Assembly: GCA_036567785.1 (NCBI GenBank)
Contig: DATCTV010000011.1
Coordinates: forward strand, 1 to 40,774
Reading direction: 5' to 3'
From: Desulfomonilia bacterium
GTDB taxonomy: Bacteria; Desulfobacterota; Desulfomonilia; UBA1062
DNA length: 40,774 nt
The notes beneath the pieces were generated by a model. That model ran no database searches. It saw only the letters and a program-made list of their open reading frames with translations, and was not told where the DNA came from. The first letter of the stretch is position 1; each line of letters begins with the position of its first letter. Position numbers and translations under genes: made by a program. Positions 23,380-32,472 of this stretch are shown here, piece after piece.

Positions 23380-26300
23380 ATGCCAAGACGCACTGATATA
23401 AAGAAGATCCTCATTATAGGCGCCGGGCCGATAGTAATAAGCCAGGCCTGTGAATTCGACTATTCAGGCTCGCAGGCATGCAAGGCACTCAGGGAGGAAG
23501 GATACGAGGTAATCCTCATAAACTCCAATCCCGCGACAATCATGACAGACCCCGACATGTCGGACAGGACATACATCGAACCCGTAACGGCTGAAGCCGT
23601 TGCAAAGATAATCGAAAAGGAAAGGCCCGATGCCCTGCTCCCGACTTTAGGCGGCCAGACAGGCCTCAACACCGCCGTTGAAGTGGCTGAAATGGGTGTG
23701 CTTGAAAAATTCGGCGTAGAGATGATCGGGGCATCGCTCGATGTAATTCACAAGGCCGAGGACAGGGAAAAATTCCGGGACGCCATGAGGAACATAGGCC
23801 TCAGGGTTCCCAGGAGCGGCTTTGCAAGGAATATGGATGAGGTATTCAGCGTCGCCGCCGGAATCGGATTTCCGATAATCATCAGACCGTCGTTTACACT
23901 GGGGGGCATCGGCGGCGGTGTGGCATACAATACCGAAGATCTTGCAGTTCAGGCAAAAATGGGTCTCGATGCAAGCATGATAAGCGAAATCATGCTCGAG
24001 GAATCAGTCATAGGATGGAAGGAATTCGAACTCGAGGTCATGCGTGACAAGGCGGATAACGTTGTCATCATCTGCTCGATTGAAAATCTTGATCCCATGG
24101 GTGTTCATACGGGCGATTCAATAACCGTTGCACCCGCTCAGACGCTTACCGACATAGAATATCAGCGCATGAGGGATGCAGCCATTAAGATCATGCGCGA
24201 AATCGGCGTCGAGACCGGCGGTTCGAATGTCCAGTTTGCGGTAAACCCGAAGGACGGCGAACTCGTCGTCATCGAAATGAACCCCAGGGTCTCCCGCTCT
24301 TCCGCGCTCGCATCGAAAGCGACGGGGTTTCCTATTGCCAGGATAGCGGCGAAACTGGCATGTGGGTACACTCTAGATGAGATCCCGAATGACATCACAA
24401 AAGAAACATACGCGTCATTTGAACCAACAATAGATTACTGTGTTGTCAAATTCCCGCGATGGACATTTGAAAAATTCCCTGAAACCGACGACCTTCTGAC
24501 AACATCCATGAAGTCAGTGGGCGAGACGATGGCCATAGGACGAACTTATAAGGAAGCGCTCCAGAAGGCTGTCCGCTCGCTTGAAACAGGAAGGTTCGGA
24601 CTCGGTTCGCTTACTGTCGAGAAGACCCCTGCAAACAAGAAAGCCCTTATGGGCCTTCTTTCGACTCCTAATTCCAAGAGGCTTTTTGCAATTGCCGAGG
24701 CCATGCGGTTCGGTATGGACGACGAATCCATAAACCGTTTGACAGGCATAGACCCGTGGTTCCTTACGCAGATGAGGAACATTGTCGATGCGGAAGAGGA
24801 ATTGAAGAATCAAAAACCTGATATGGCCGTTCTCAAGGCCGCGAAGCGCATGGGATTTTCAGACAGGAGACTGGCAGAAATATGGGGGATGAAAGAGCTG
24901 GAAATCAGGCAGCTTAGATATGACAACGGAATCGAACCTGTCTACAAGCTTGTCGATACGTGCGCCGCGGAATTCGAGGCGTACACCCCGTATTACTATT
25001 CTTCCTATGAAACGGAATGTGAAGCAAAACCAAGCGAAAATAAGAAGATAGTTATCCTGGGTGGAGGCCCCAACCGTATCGGACAGGGCATAGAATTCGA
25101 TTATTGCTGCACGCATGCCTCTTTTGCCCTCAGAGAGATGGGATACGAGAGCATCATGGTGAATTCTAACCCTGAAACCGTGAGCACCGACTACGACATA
25201 TCGGACAAGCTCTTTTTCGAGCCGCTCACGCATGAAGATGTCCTGCATATAATAAGAAAGGAAAATCCTCTCGGCATAATCGTGCAGTTTGGCGGGCAGA
25301 CGCCTTTAAATCTTGCAAAAGGTCTTGCCGCTGCTGGCGTTAAAATCCTGGGCACTTCGCCCGAATCAATCGACAGGGCCGAGGACAGGGAACTCTTTAA
25401 TGAAATCGTTAAAAAGCTTGGGCTCACTCAGCCGGACAGCGACATCGCGTTCAACACTGAAAAGGCGGTCGAAGCAGCCGAACGCATCGGCTACCCTGTG
25501 CTGGTCAGGCCGTCATATGTCCTTGGCGGGCGCCTGATGGAAATCATCTATGACACAAAAACGCTTGAGGACTTCATGACAAGGGTTTTCGAGGCATTCC
25601 CCGATAATGCGATCCTCATCGATAAATTCCTTGAAGACGCCGTCGAGGTTGATGTCGATGCTATCAGCGACGGTAAAATGACAGTCATAGGCGGAATAAT
25701 GGAACACATCGAGGAGGCGGGGATTCATTCCGGCGACAGCGCATGCGTGCTGCCCCCCGTTACAATATCTCCCTCGCTTATAGAAAGGATCAGAAACCAG
25801 ACAAAAATGATAGCAGCAGAACTTAATGTCGTTGGGCTCATGAATATCCAGTTTGCGATAAAAGACGACGTCCTTTATGTACTTGAGGTAAACCCCCGTG
25901 CTTCAAGAACAGCGCCGTTCGTTAGCAAGGCTATCGGCAGGCCGCTCGCACAACTGGCGACAAAGGTCATGCTGGGTAAAACTCTTCCCGAACTGGGGTT
26001 CACCGAGCAGGTCTGGCCCGGGCACATATCGGTCAAGGAATCGGTTTTCCCGTTTTCCCGCTTTCCTAATGCAAACGTAGTCCTCGGTCCCGAGATGCGC
26101 TCAACCGGCGAGGTAATGGGCATAGATTCCTCGTTCGGCCTTGCCTTTGCCAAGGCGCAGATGGCTACAGGCTTCAAGCTTCCGGTTTCAGGAAGCGTTT
26201 TTATCAGTGTGCACGACGCCCACAAGGGACGTGTTATCGATATTGCAAAGCGCTTCTCGGAACTTGGGTTCACTATTCTTGCCACACGCGGAACCGCGTC

Positions 26301-26589
26301 TCAGCTCATCCTGAACGGCATCCCCGCATCCATGGTAAACAAGGTCAGCGAAGGCAGGCCGAATATTGTGGATCACATAAAGAACGGCTGGGTCCAGCTG
26401 ATAATCAATACAAGCATAGGCAGAAGGCCTTCGGCAGACGCCATAAACATACGCCAGAGCGCCATCAGATATAACATTCCCTATACGACGACACTCGAGG
26501 CATCCCGGGCTATAGCAGAGGCCATCATGGCCCTCAAGTCTGGCAAATGGGATGTGAACCCACTCCAGGAATTCTACAGGAAACTCTGA
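23380..26589 (+). CDS. carB: Carbamoyl-phosphate synthase, large subunit
   Basis: A full-length 1069-residue CarB: two homologous ATP-grasp halves (first beginning [20 protein letters not shown], second [20 protein letters not shown]), the oligomerisation region between them, and a C-terminal MGS-like allosteric domain ([19 protein letters not shown]) that binds UMP/ornithine in related enzymes. It makes carbamoyl phosphate from bicarbonate, ammonia and two ATP with CarA. The ATG follows the carA stop with no gap, and its own stop overlaps the Nudix ATG by one base. Confidence 0.98.
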   Translation: MPRRTDIKKILIIGAGPIVISQACEFDYSGSQACKALREEGYEVILINSNPATIMTDPDMSDRTYIEPVTAEAVAKIIEKERPDALLPTLGGQTGLNTAVEVAEMGVLEKFGVEMIGASLDVIHKAEDREKFRDAMRNIGLRVPRSGFARNMDEVFSVAAGIGFPIIIRPSFTLGGIGGGVAYNTEDLAVQAKMGLDASMISEIMLEESVIGWKEFELEVMRDKADNVVIICSIENLDPMGVHTGDSITVAPAQTLTDIEYQRMRDAAIKIMREIGVETGGSNVQFAVNPKDGELVVIEMNPRVSRSSALASKATGFPIARIAAKLACGYTLDEIPNDITKETYASFEPTIDYCVVKFPRWTFEKFPETDDLLTTSMKSVGETMAIGRTYKEALQKAVRSLETGRFGLGSLTVEKTPANKKALMGLLSTPNSKRLFAIAEAMRFGMDDESINRLTGIDPWFLTQMRNIVDAEEELKNQKPDMAVLKAAKRMGFSDRRLAEIWGMKELEIRQLRYDNGIEPVYKLVDTCAAEFEAYTPYYYSSYETECEAKPSENKKIVILGGGPNRIGQGIEFDYCCTHASFALREMGYESIMVNSNPETVSTDYDISDKLFFEPLTHEDVLHIIRKENPLGIIVQFGGQTPLNLAKGLAAAGVKILGTSPESIDRAEDRELFNEIVKKLGLTQPDSDIAFNTEKAVEAAERIGYPVLVRPSYVLGGRLMEIIYDTKTLEDFMTRVFEAFPDNAILIDKFLEDAVEVDVDAISDGKMTVIGGIMEHIEEAGIHSGDSACVLPPVTISPSLIERIRNQTKMIAAELNVVGLMNIQFAIKDDVLYVLEVNPRASRTAPFVSKAIGRPLAQLATKVMLGKTLPELGFTEQVWPGHISVKESVFPFSRFPNANVVLGPEMRSTGEVMGIDSSFGLAFAKAQMATGFKLPVSGSVFISVHDAHKGRVIDIAKRFSELGFTILATRGTASQLILNGIPASMVNKVSEGRPNIVDHIKNGWVQLIINTSIGRRPSADAINIRQSAIRYNIPYTTTLEASRAIAEAIMALKSGKWDVNPLQEFYRKL

Positions 26590-27113
26590 TGCCGGAAAGA
26601 GATACTTATCCGGAGAGGATATTGAAGTTCTGTCCCAGGTGCTCGGGGCCTTTCGTACCTCAGAATGACTTTTCTTTTATTTGCAGTGACTGCGGCCTTC
26701 ACTTTTTCAGCAACGCCTGCGCAGCGGTCTGCGCACTTATATTCGATGACAGCGGCAGGCTGCTGCTCACCAGGAGAGCGAAGGAGCCGAAGAAAGGCAT
26801 GCTCGACCTGCCCGGCGGATTCGTTGACCCGCTGGAGAGCATAGAGGACGCGGTGAGGCGAGAGATAAGGGAAGAGCTGGGCGTCGATGTGACTGGCATG
26901 AGATACCTCTGCTCCTTCCCCAACCGCTACGTCTATTCAGGTCTCACGTATTTCACCATTGACCTGGCGTTCATCTGCAGTATCGACGACATCACGAAGA
27001 TAAAGTCTGCCGACGACGTAGAGGACGCGATCTTCTTCGAGCCGGACAAGATCGATCTGGACCTGATAGCCTTTGAGTCGATCAGGAACATCATAAAAAC
27101 GATCGTGAAGTAA
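26589..27113 (+). CDS. Zinc-ribbon Nudix hydrolase
   Basis: A 174-residue protein with an N-terminal zinc ribbon (CPRC at 15-18, CSDC at 32-35) and a perfect Nudix box from GGFVDPLES to REIREELGV (76-99). This layout resembles NudC-type NADH pyrophosphatases and ADP-ribose or nucleotide hydrolases; the SQPWPFPxS NudC signature is not seen, so the substrate stays open. Its ATG overlaps the carB stop (TGATG), so it is translated as the third gene of the carAB operon. A frame extending further upstream overlaps carB and is discarded. Confidence 0.9.
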   Translation: MPERDTYPERILKFCPRCSGPFVPQNDFSFICSDCGLHFFSNACAAVCALIFDDSGRLLLTRRAKEPKKGMLDLPGGFVDPLESIEDAVRREIREELGVDVTGMRYLCSFPNRYVYSGLTYFTIDLAFICSIDDITKIKSADDVEDAIFFEPDKIDLDLIAFESIRNIIKTIVK

Positions 27114-27140
27114 AAAGGGCGGGTACTGTCGCCGCCCTTT
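27114..27140. terminator. Bidirectional terminator between the Nudix gene and the LRR lipoprotein gene
   Basis: AAAGGGCGG (27114-27122) and CCGCCCTTT (27132-27140) form a 9-bp stem immediately after the Nudix stop. On the minus strand the stem is followed by TTTTTAC, a proper U-tract, so it serves the convergent lipoprotein gene best; on the plus strand the tail is TTTCCC. Confidence 0.75.
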
Positions 27141-27150
27141 CCCATCAGCG

Positions 27151-28233
27151 TCAAGGACCGGTGTAGTCCTTGTTGTTTTTGATGTATACGGTCCCCCCGA
27201 TGCCTCCCCTTGAAAGTACCTGGTCCTGGAGCTGTACCGCCAGGGAGGTGCAAAGCAACGGGTTGTCGGTTATTTCAAAATCTCCATCAACTTTCTGCAG
27301 GTCTGTCATTCCCAAGGCTGTCAAGGCTGCATTGCTCCAAATTCTCAAGTTCCCGCTGACTGAGGCTATGCCCTGCAGGCCGGACAGACTTGATAAGGCG
27401 GCATTGTCTTGAATATTCAGATCCCTGCCGACCGATGTTAAACCATCAAGGCCGGAAAGATCCGTCAATGAGTTATCACCCAGGATTTCCAGGTCCCTGC
27501 CGATCGACTTGATGTTCTGAAGGCCGGAAAGGCTTTTTAAGGCTTCATTATTCTCGATATAAAGGTCTCCGCCGATCGATGTGATATTACGCAGACCGGA
27601 CAGGCTGGTCATGAGGGTTTTTTTATAGCCTCCGTTAATACAAAGGGACCTGCCTATCGATGTCAGACTGTCAAGGCCTTCGAGGCTTTTGACTTTGCCG
27701 CGAACAACCAGCGAGCCGGCAATGGCTGTATAATCTTTCAGCAACTCGACATCCCGACTTTCCTCGATGTAATAGTTGCCCTGCCAGACGGGTGCCGTGT
27801 TCTGCAGCACCCTGATGTCCCAGGATGTTGAATTTATCAATACCCAACTCCAATATGGTTCGCAGTTTCCCTGGGGACAAAAAACAGGAACGATATACTT
27901 GTACGACCAGTAATCACAGGTTATCCTGATCCTGTTCGTCTTCTCGCCTTCCGGATCGGCTGTGAACTCAAATATGTTCTCGCCGGAAAGCACGCTTACT
28001 TCATTGACATATTCAAGCTCGCTGTAGGATTCACTGTCCATTCTCCCGACCGACCACACGCATTTGGTCATGGAAGAATTTACGGGCCCTTTCACCTCGA
28101 ACAGCTTTGTCTCGCCAGGCCTCATCTCAATGATCGCAAGCGGATTCGGCGATGAAGAAATTATGCACCCCGACAAGCTGGCAGCAATGACCATTCCAGC
28201 CAGCAGGTAGATTAGAAACATCCGGCTTTTCAT
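27151..28233 (-). CDS. Leucine-rich-repeat lipoprotein A (paralogous family)
   Basis: A 360-residue protein starting MKSRMFLIYLLAG behind GAGGAGGAG, lipobox LSGC. Three regions: an N-terminal beta domain (IIEMRPGETKLFEVKGP, then KCVWSVGR), a linker ending TAPVWQGNYYIEESRDVELL, and about five 24-residue leucine-rich repeats of the type SLSGLQNIKSIGRDLEI. It closes with a conserved cap (EITDNPLLC, then VLSRGGIGGTVYIKNNKD). The repeats resemble receptor-L-domain solenoids. Surface adhesion or ligand binding is a guess. Three paralogues lie downstream on the same strand; repeat number varies among them. Confidence 0.8.
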   Translation of the reverse strand: MKSRMFLIYLLAGMVIAASLSGCIISSSPNPLAIIEMRPGETKLFEVKGPVNSSMTKCVWSVGRMDSESYSELEYVNEVSVLSGENIFEFTADPEGEKTNRIRITCDYWSYKYIVPVFCPQGNCEPYWSWVLINSTSWDIRVLQNTAPVWQGNYYIEESRDVELLKDYTAIAGSLVVRGKVKSLEGLDSLTSIGRSLCINGGYKKTLMTSLSGLRNITSIGGDLYIENNEALKSLSGLQNIKSIGRDLEILGDNSLTDLSGLDGLTSVGRDLNIQDNAALSSLSGLQGIASVSGNLRIWSNAALTALGMTDLQKVDGDFEITDNPLLCTSLAVQLQDQVLSRGGIGGTVYIKNNKDYTGP

Positions 28234-28299
28234 TATCTCCTCCTCTTTCATCAGATTTCTATTTTTTCAGTTTCAGGTCTTTTCTAGCGCGCTTCCGCC

Positions 28300-29259
28300 T
28301 CACGGCGCCGTGCAGTCTTTGTTGTCATTAATCGCTACGCTGTAGCCGATGCCATCTCTTGCAGCCACCTGTTCCCTCAGACCTTTGGCCAGAGAGACAT
28401 CGAGCCGAGGATTGTAGTTTATCCAAAGGCTCCCGCCGACCCTCTTCAGCTTTGTCATTCCCAGCCCGGCCAGTGATACGTTGTCGTACACATTCAGGTC
28501 GCCATCAATTGAGGTAATGTTCCCTATCCCTCTCAGGCTCTCAAGGGCGCTGTTGCCGCTTATGTAAGCGCTCCCGCCAATAGACGTCAATCCGCTCAGG
28601 CCGGCCATGCTTGAGAGGGCCGGGTTCTGCCAGACATCGAGGTTCCCTCCCAGCGAGGTCAGGCCTTCAAGGCCTTCGAATTCCTTGAGGTTCTTGTTGT
28701 AAAGGACTCCGAGGTCGCCGCCGACCGAGACTAGATTTTCCAGCCCCTTCAGGCTTTCAATGTTGACGCCTATCTTAAGCGAGCCCGTTACCTCGGTGTA
28801 TCCGTTCATGAGCTGGACGTCGATGGAGTCATCCAGATAGCAGTTTCCCCGCCATACTGGGGCAGATTCGTGGAGTACCCTTATCTTCCAGGAGCGAACA
28901 TCTATCAGGACCCATTCCCAGTGGTATGGGACATCGGAGCTGTTGAAGCGGTATTCGTAAAGGCCGCACGTGATGACCAGCCTGTTGCTCTGCTCGCTCT
29001 CAGGACTGAGTTTGAAGACGAACTGGTCCTTGCCTTCCGAGACCATTTCATTGCATCCGCCCATTCAGTTGATCGACCATACGCATTTCGAGTTGACAGT
29101 GTTGATCCTCATGCCGTCGACCTTGAAGAGCACCTGCCTTCCGTGACATACCTCCATGATCTTCTTTGTGCTCGGAAATGCCGAGACAAGTCGGCCTTCA
29201 AGGCCGTCCGTCCTCACTACCCCGAATCCATCATTGAAAATCAGTCTCTCCTTTTGCAT
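28300..29259 (-). pseudogene. Decayed LRR lipoprotein B
   Basis: The two halves are in one frame, separated by an in-frame TGA at 29065-29067. The upper half (from ATG 29259) aligns residue for residue with lipoprotein C: an 18-residue N-terminus, then GLEGRLVSAFPS where C has GLAGCIVSASPD. The lipobox Cys is thus Arg, and the hydrophobic core of the signal peptide is broken by Asn, Asp, Arg and Thr. The lower half keeps four repeats and the C-terminal cap (AVAINDNKDCTAP-like). Lost signal and a premature stop together indicate a pseudogene; reinitiation at the ATG after the TGA could still make a 254-residue cytoplasmic fragment. Confidence 0.75.
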
Positions 29260-29322
29260 CGCATCCCCCTGTTTCATCTTTTCTCCAACTTGCTTTCCCT
29301 GCCTAGTTGCATTTTCCTTTCC

Positions 29323-30729
29323 TTATTCTCCATAGTAAGGCTCGCAGGCCTTCACGGTCTTTCCGCCCCAGTAAGCCGCATGATAGCGCCTGAGCGTTTG
29401 GCCGTAGCCTGATGTCAGCATGAATGCGTCGAACACCTCGCGGATGAGGTTCTCCCCTGTGCCGCATCCCAGCCTGTCCGCCACCGGGTCGGCCGTGTTC
29501 GCGAATATGACTATTGCGTTGCCGTGCGCCGGGTCGAGAATGATGCGGCTTGCCCACCCCATGTGCACCCCGCGGAAGATGTAGACATCAAAGCCTTCAC
29601 TTGTCGGGAATCTCTCGGGGTCGTAATAGGATAGCCTGTTGTTGTCGCAGAAGATGTACCGGCCCTCTGGCGTTCCCGGCCTTATGCCGTCTTGCATCAT
29701 GCGCATAGCGAAGGCCGCGTAATCTTCGACCGTGCTGAAAAGCCCGCCGCTGGCCTTGTTTACGAATAGCCTCAGCCCTGCTTCTCTGTTCAGTTCACGG
29801 TCGGTGTAGGATTTGTAATTCCGGGAAAGCCAAAGGCCCTCTTCCCTGCCATGCCTTTTTTCCAGGTATCCGGCGGGGTCATAGTCGAACGTGCTGCGGT
29901 GCATGTTCAGTTCTTTCTCCATGACATCCTGCATGTATGCGTCAAAGTCCTTGGGACTGGCCTTCTGCTCGATCAGCATCTGCAGCAGCCCGTAATTGCC
30001 GCTGGAATATGTAAATTTTCCGACGAGGTCTTTCCTGAAAACCATCCTGCCGGCAAAGGCAGTGTTGTTATGTCCGTCGAGTTCCCGGCAGAGGCTGGGG
30101 AGCCTTTTCCCACAGGCATTTTCCGGGCCGTAGAGCCAGGCCGGCCAGCCGGAAGGATAAAGGCTATTCCAGCCGCTCATAATGAGGCCAGCCTTGTGCT
30201 GTATGACCGCATTAAGTGTGAAGCCCTGTCCTCTGGTCGGATAGGCAGAGCCTTTCCACGGGTTCCACTCACATCCGTCAAGGTCGAGACTATTCGGCGA
30301 CTCAAAAGGGCTTCGGGATATATCGATGCCCAGTTCGGCCTGATTGTGGATAAGCGCCCATGCAACGATCAGCTTCGTCAGCGATGCCACGCCAAAAAGC
30401 GTGGTCCTGGCATCGACTGCATGCCAGTTCCCGTCAGGGTCGCACCCGGCCGTGCCGCTCTGAATCAGCCGCGGCGCAGGGGCCGAGGCGTCCCCTGCAT
30501 GAACGCCCTCGACCATTGCGACCGCAACACCTGCCACCCTGTATCTGGCGCGTAGCGTATCGAGGCCCACCTCGAGCCTGTCACCGAGATCCTTCATATT
30601 GGCTGGCACTCCACCTTTCAGCAGGACATGCTCGCCTTTCATGTATATCGGGCTGGGCCTTTCCCCAGAGCCCGCATGCACTGGGATGCTCGCGGCAAAG
30701 AATGCGATGCACAGGAAAAACATTTTCAT
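29323..30729 (-). CDS. Secreted serine hydrolase, beta-lactamase/PBP4 family
   Basis: Signal peptide MKMFFLCIAFFAASIPVHA, then a serine beta-lactamase-like domain with the S-x-x-K motif SLTK in FGVASLTKLIVAWAL, a Y-S-S motif in FTYSSGNYGLLQMLIEQ, and VHMGWASR where the third (K/H-T/x-G) motif is expected. It probably hydrolyses a peptidoglycan-like peptide, ester or amide in the periplasm; true beta-lactamase activity is not implied. The frame is open back to an ATG at 30807, but ATG 30729 places the signal peptide at the N-terminus. Neither has a strong ribosome site. A 15-codon frame with a very strong site lies just upstream. Confidence 0.82.
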   Translation of the reverse strand: MKMFFLCIAFFAASIPVHAGSGERPSPIYMKGEHVLLKGGVPANMKDLGDRLEVGLDTLRARYRVAGVAVAMVEGVHAGDASAPAPRLIQSGTAGCDPDGNWHAVDARTTLFGVASLTKLIVAWALIHNQAELGIDISRSPFESPNSLDLDGCEWNPWKGSAYPTRGQGFTLNAVIQHKAGLIMSGWNSLYPSGWPAWLYGPENACGKRLPSLCRELDGHNNTAFAGRMVFRKDLVGKFTYSSGNYGLLQMLIEQKASPKDFDAYMQDVMEKELNMHRSTFDYDPAGYLEKRHGREEGLWLSRNYKSYTDRELNREAGLRLFVNKASGGLFSTVEDYAAFAMRMMQDGIRPGTPEGRYIFCDNNRLSYYDPERFPTSEGFDVYIFRGVHMGWASRIILDPAHGNAIVIFANTADPVADRLGCGTGENLIREVFDAFMLTSGYGQTLRRYHAAYWGGKTVKACEPYYGE

Positions 30730-30814
30730 CAGGGCCAGGGCTTTGCACTCACCACACCGCGCCCTGAAGCTGTGCATCTTCACATCCATGGCCGCATCAT
30801 GCCGCATACCGACC

Positions 30815-30862
30815 TCAGTTCATCTTCCCGTCAGGGCCTACCTTGAGTCTTACATTCCTCAT
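30815..30862 (-). other. Fifteen-codon frame with strong ribosome site
   Basis: AAAGGAGGCATTC precedes ATG 30862, which opens MRNVRLKVGPDGKMN and a TGA at 30815. It ends 8 bases before the longest frame of the serine hydrolase, which has no ribosome site of its own. It could be a leader whose translation couples to the hydrolase, or the remnant of a damaged start region. I see no way to choose from sequence alone. Confidence 0.35.
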
Positions 30863-31219
30863 GAATGCCTCCTTTTCTATCCCATTTCATCTGTTTCCCG
30901 ATCACCGGAAAAGCCGACATCTCAAAACTGCAAAAGCAATCGGGCTCAATCTCTTCCCATTGAGACCATAATGGATGCCAGGTCAGCCGGTGTCAATCCG
31001 TACAGCCCATAAAAACCGATGATCGGCATTTTTTCTTTCTGCCGCGGTTCGCACATTGCGAACATTCTCACATTAAGGACATATCCAGCATTATCATGGA
31101 ATATCATCCAATAATCTCCAGGGCACACCCCCTGCAATGTACAGATTGAAACCTCCATTGTCTAAGCAGGCATTTCTCTCTCATATAATTATGCAAATCA
31201 TATATCTGCTGGGTGTCAG
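30863..31219. other. Gene-poor 357-bp region with a palindrome
   Basis: No convincing gene. A 70-codon minus-strand frame (30946-31158) has no clear ribosome site, no recognisable domain and is probably chance or relic. The one notable element is the palindrome at 31047-31063, repeated in similar form at 36050-36066. Confidence 0.5.
31047..31063. promoter_or_regulatory. Palindromic operator-like site, copy 1
   Basis: GTTCGCACATTGCGAAC: arms GTTCGCA/TGCGAAC around three bases. A second site of the same architecture lies at 36050-36066. The form resembles operators of Xre-type repressors, but no such regulator is in the window, so the binding protein is unknown. Confidence 0.4.
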
Positions 31220-32392
31220 CTACAAAGGAGCGGTGCATTCCTTATTGTTTTTTATAGATACCGTTCCGCCGATGCCTCCTCTTGAAAGTACCTGGTCCCG
31301 GAGTTCCTTTGCCAATGATGCGCAAAGCTTGGGATTGTAAGATATTGAAAAATCCGAACCAACATTTTGCAGGGCAGCCATCCCAAGAGTAGTCAGGACA
31401 TCATTGTACGAAATCATCAGATCTCCACCTACCGATGTGATGTTTTCGAGACCCCTCAGGCTTGTCAGGTTTTGATGAAAATCTCTAATAATCAGGTCTC
31501 CGCCTACCGATGTGACGTTTCCAAGTGCGGCAAGGCTTGCCAAGGCAGGGTTATAATAAATAGTCAAGTCTCCGCCGATTGATGTGATGTTTTCAAGGCC
31601 TGTCAGGCTTGTCAACGCTCGATTATCCCTAATATACAATTCACCGCCGACTGATGTGATATTTTCAAGGCCTGTCAGGTTTGTCAAAGCAGAGTTATAA
31701 TAAAAACTGATGTCTCCCCCGAGCGACGTTATGTTTCCAAGTGCTGCAAGACTTGTCAGGGCGGGATTATCATAAAACCACATGCTTCCCCCGACCGATG
31801 TGATATTCTCAAGCCCGGCAAGGGTTGTCAGGGACTCATTACCTGAAAAGGACAGGTCTCCGCCGATCGATGAAAGGTTTTCGAGGCCGGACATGTATTT
31901 TAGATCACTTCCTATTATTCTAAGATTACCGGTAATGTCAGTATATCCATTCAAATTCTCTATGTCAGCGCTGGTTTCTATATAGTAGTCACCATCCCAT
32001 ACAGGCGCGGTGTCCCTGGGAATGCGGATGCTCCATTCTCTATAGTCAACGGGTACCCATGTCCAGGCCCAGTAATATCCCTGGTCCGTATAAAGCAGTA
32101 TGGAATAAGTAGCAACTATTCTTACCCTGTTTGACTTTTCTCCTCCCGGATTGACAGTGAAAACAAAGCTGTTTGTCCCATACTCCCAAGAAGGGTCGTC
32201 ATCACCCCTGTCAATATACCATTCACACAGCGATATAGGCGACAGGCCATAGACCTTGAAGACCTTTGTCTCTCCTGGTCTCATAACGATTTCCTGATTC
32301 GTGTCAGGCGAAGCGGAGACGATGCACCCGGCAAGCCCCACAATCAGCGCCACTTCAGACAACCCCAGTACGATAAATCTGCTTATCTTCAT
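31220..32392 (-). CDS. Leucine-rich-repeat lipoprotein C
   Basis: A 390-residue paralogue starting MKISRFIVLGLSEVALIV with lipobox GLAGC and an AAGGAGG ribosome site. It has the N-terminal beta domain (EIVMRPGETKVFKVYG), the TAPVWDGDYYIETSADIENL linker, and about seven 24-residue repeats built on GLENITSVGGDLxI-x-x-NxALTSL, more regular than in the other copies. The cap is ISYNPKLCASLAKELRDQ then GGIGGTVSIKNNKE. The protein is probably anchored on the cell surface; function unknown. The near-identical repeats at DNA level suggest recent expansion. Confidence 0.82.
   Translation of the reverse strand: MKISRFIVLGLSEVALIVGLAGCIVSASPDTNQEIVMRPGETKVFKVYGLSPISLCEWYIDRGDDDPSWEYGTNSFVFTVNPGGEKSNRVRIVATYSILLYTDQGYYWAWTWVPVDYREWSIRIPRDTAPVWDGDYYIETSADIENLNGYTDITGNLRIIGSDLKYMSGLENLSSIGGDLSFSGNESLTTLAGLENITSVGGSMWFYDNPALTSLAALGNITSLGGDISFYYNSALTNLTGLENITSVGGELYIRDNRALTSLTGLENITSIGGDLTIYYNPALASLAALGNVTSVGGDLIIRDFHQNLTSLRGLENITSVGGDLMISYNDVLTTLGMAALQNVGSDFSISYNPKLCASLAKELRDQVLSRGGIGGTVSIKNNKECTAPL
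31427..31890 (-). repeat. Tandem 72-bp coding repeats in lipoprotein C
   Basis: Units of about 72 bp recur in this stretch, each containing a form of GATGTGATGTTTTCAAGGCC (plus-strand sense), encoding the 24-residue leucine-rich repeats. Adjacent units near 31580 and 31650 differ at only a few positions. Such repeats can change number by slippage or recombination. Confidence 0.7.
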
Positions 32393-32424
32393 TCATTCCT
32401 CCTTTTATAAATCCATCTTCAAAT

Positions 32425-32454
32425 CCGGCTCTGGGGGCTTGGCCCCGGAGCCGG
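32425..32454 (-). terminator. Terminator of LRR lipoprotein D gene
   Basis: CCGGCTCTGGGG (32425-32436) and CCCCGGAGCCGG (32443-32454) form a 12-bp GC-rich stem with one G-U pair and a 6-nt loop, 18 nt past the stop codon at 32473. On the minus strand it is followed by ATTTGAAG, a short T-tract. Confidence 0.65.
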
Positions 32455-32472
32455 TGCTAAGGTTATATAGAC

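Noticed and set aside
28300-29277. In-frame TGA in LRR lipoprotein B read as selenocysteine
   Set aside because: The paralogues have no Cys or Sec at that place, no SECIS-like hairpin is apparent just after the TGA, and the signal peptide is degraded as well; decay explains all of it.
30946-31158. 70-codon minus-strand frame in the gap upstream of the serine hydrolase
   Set aside because: No clear ribosome site or domain, and it spans the palindromic site; probably chance or relic.
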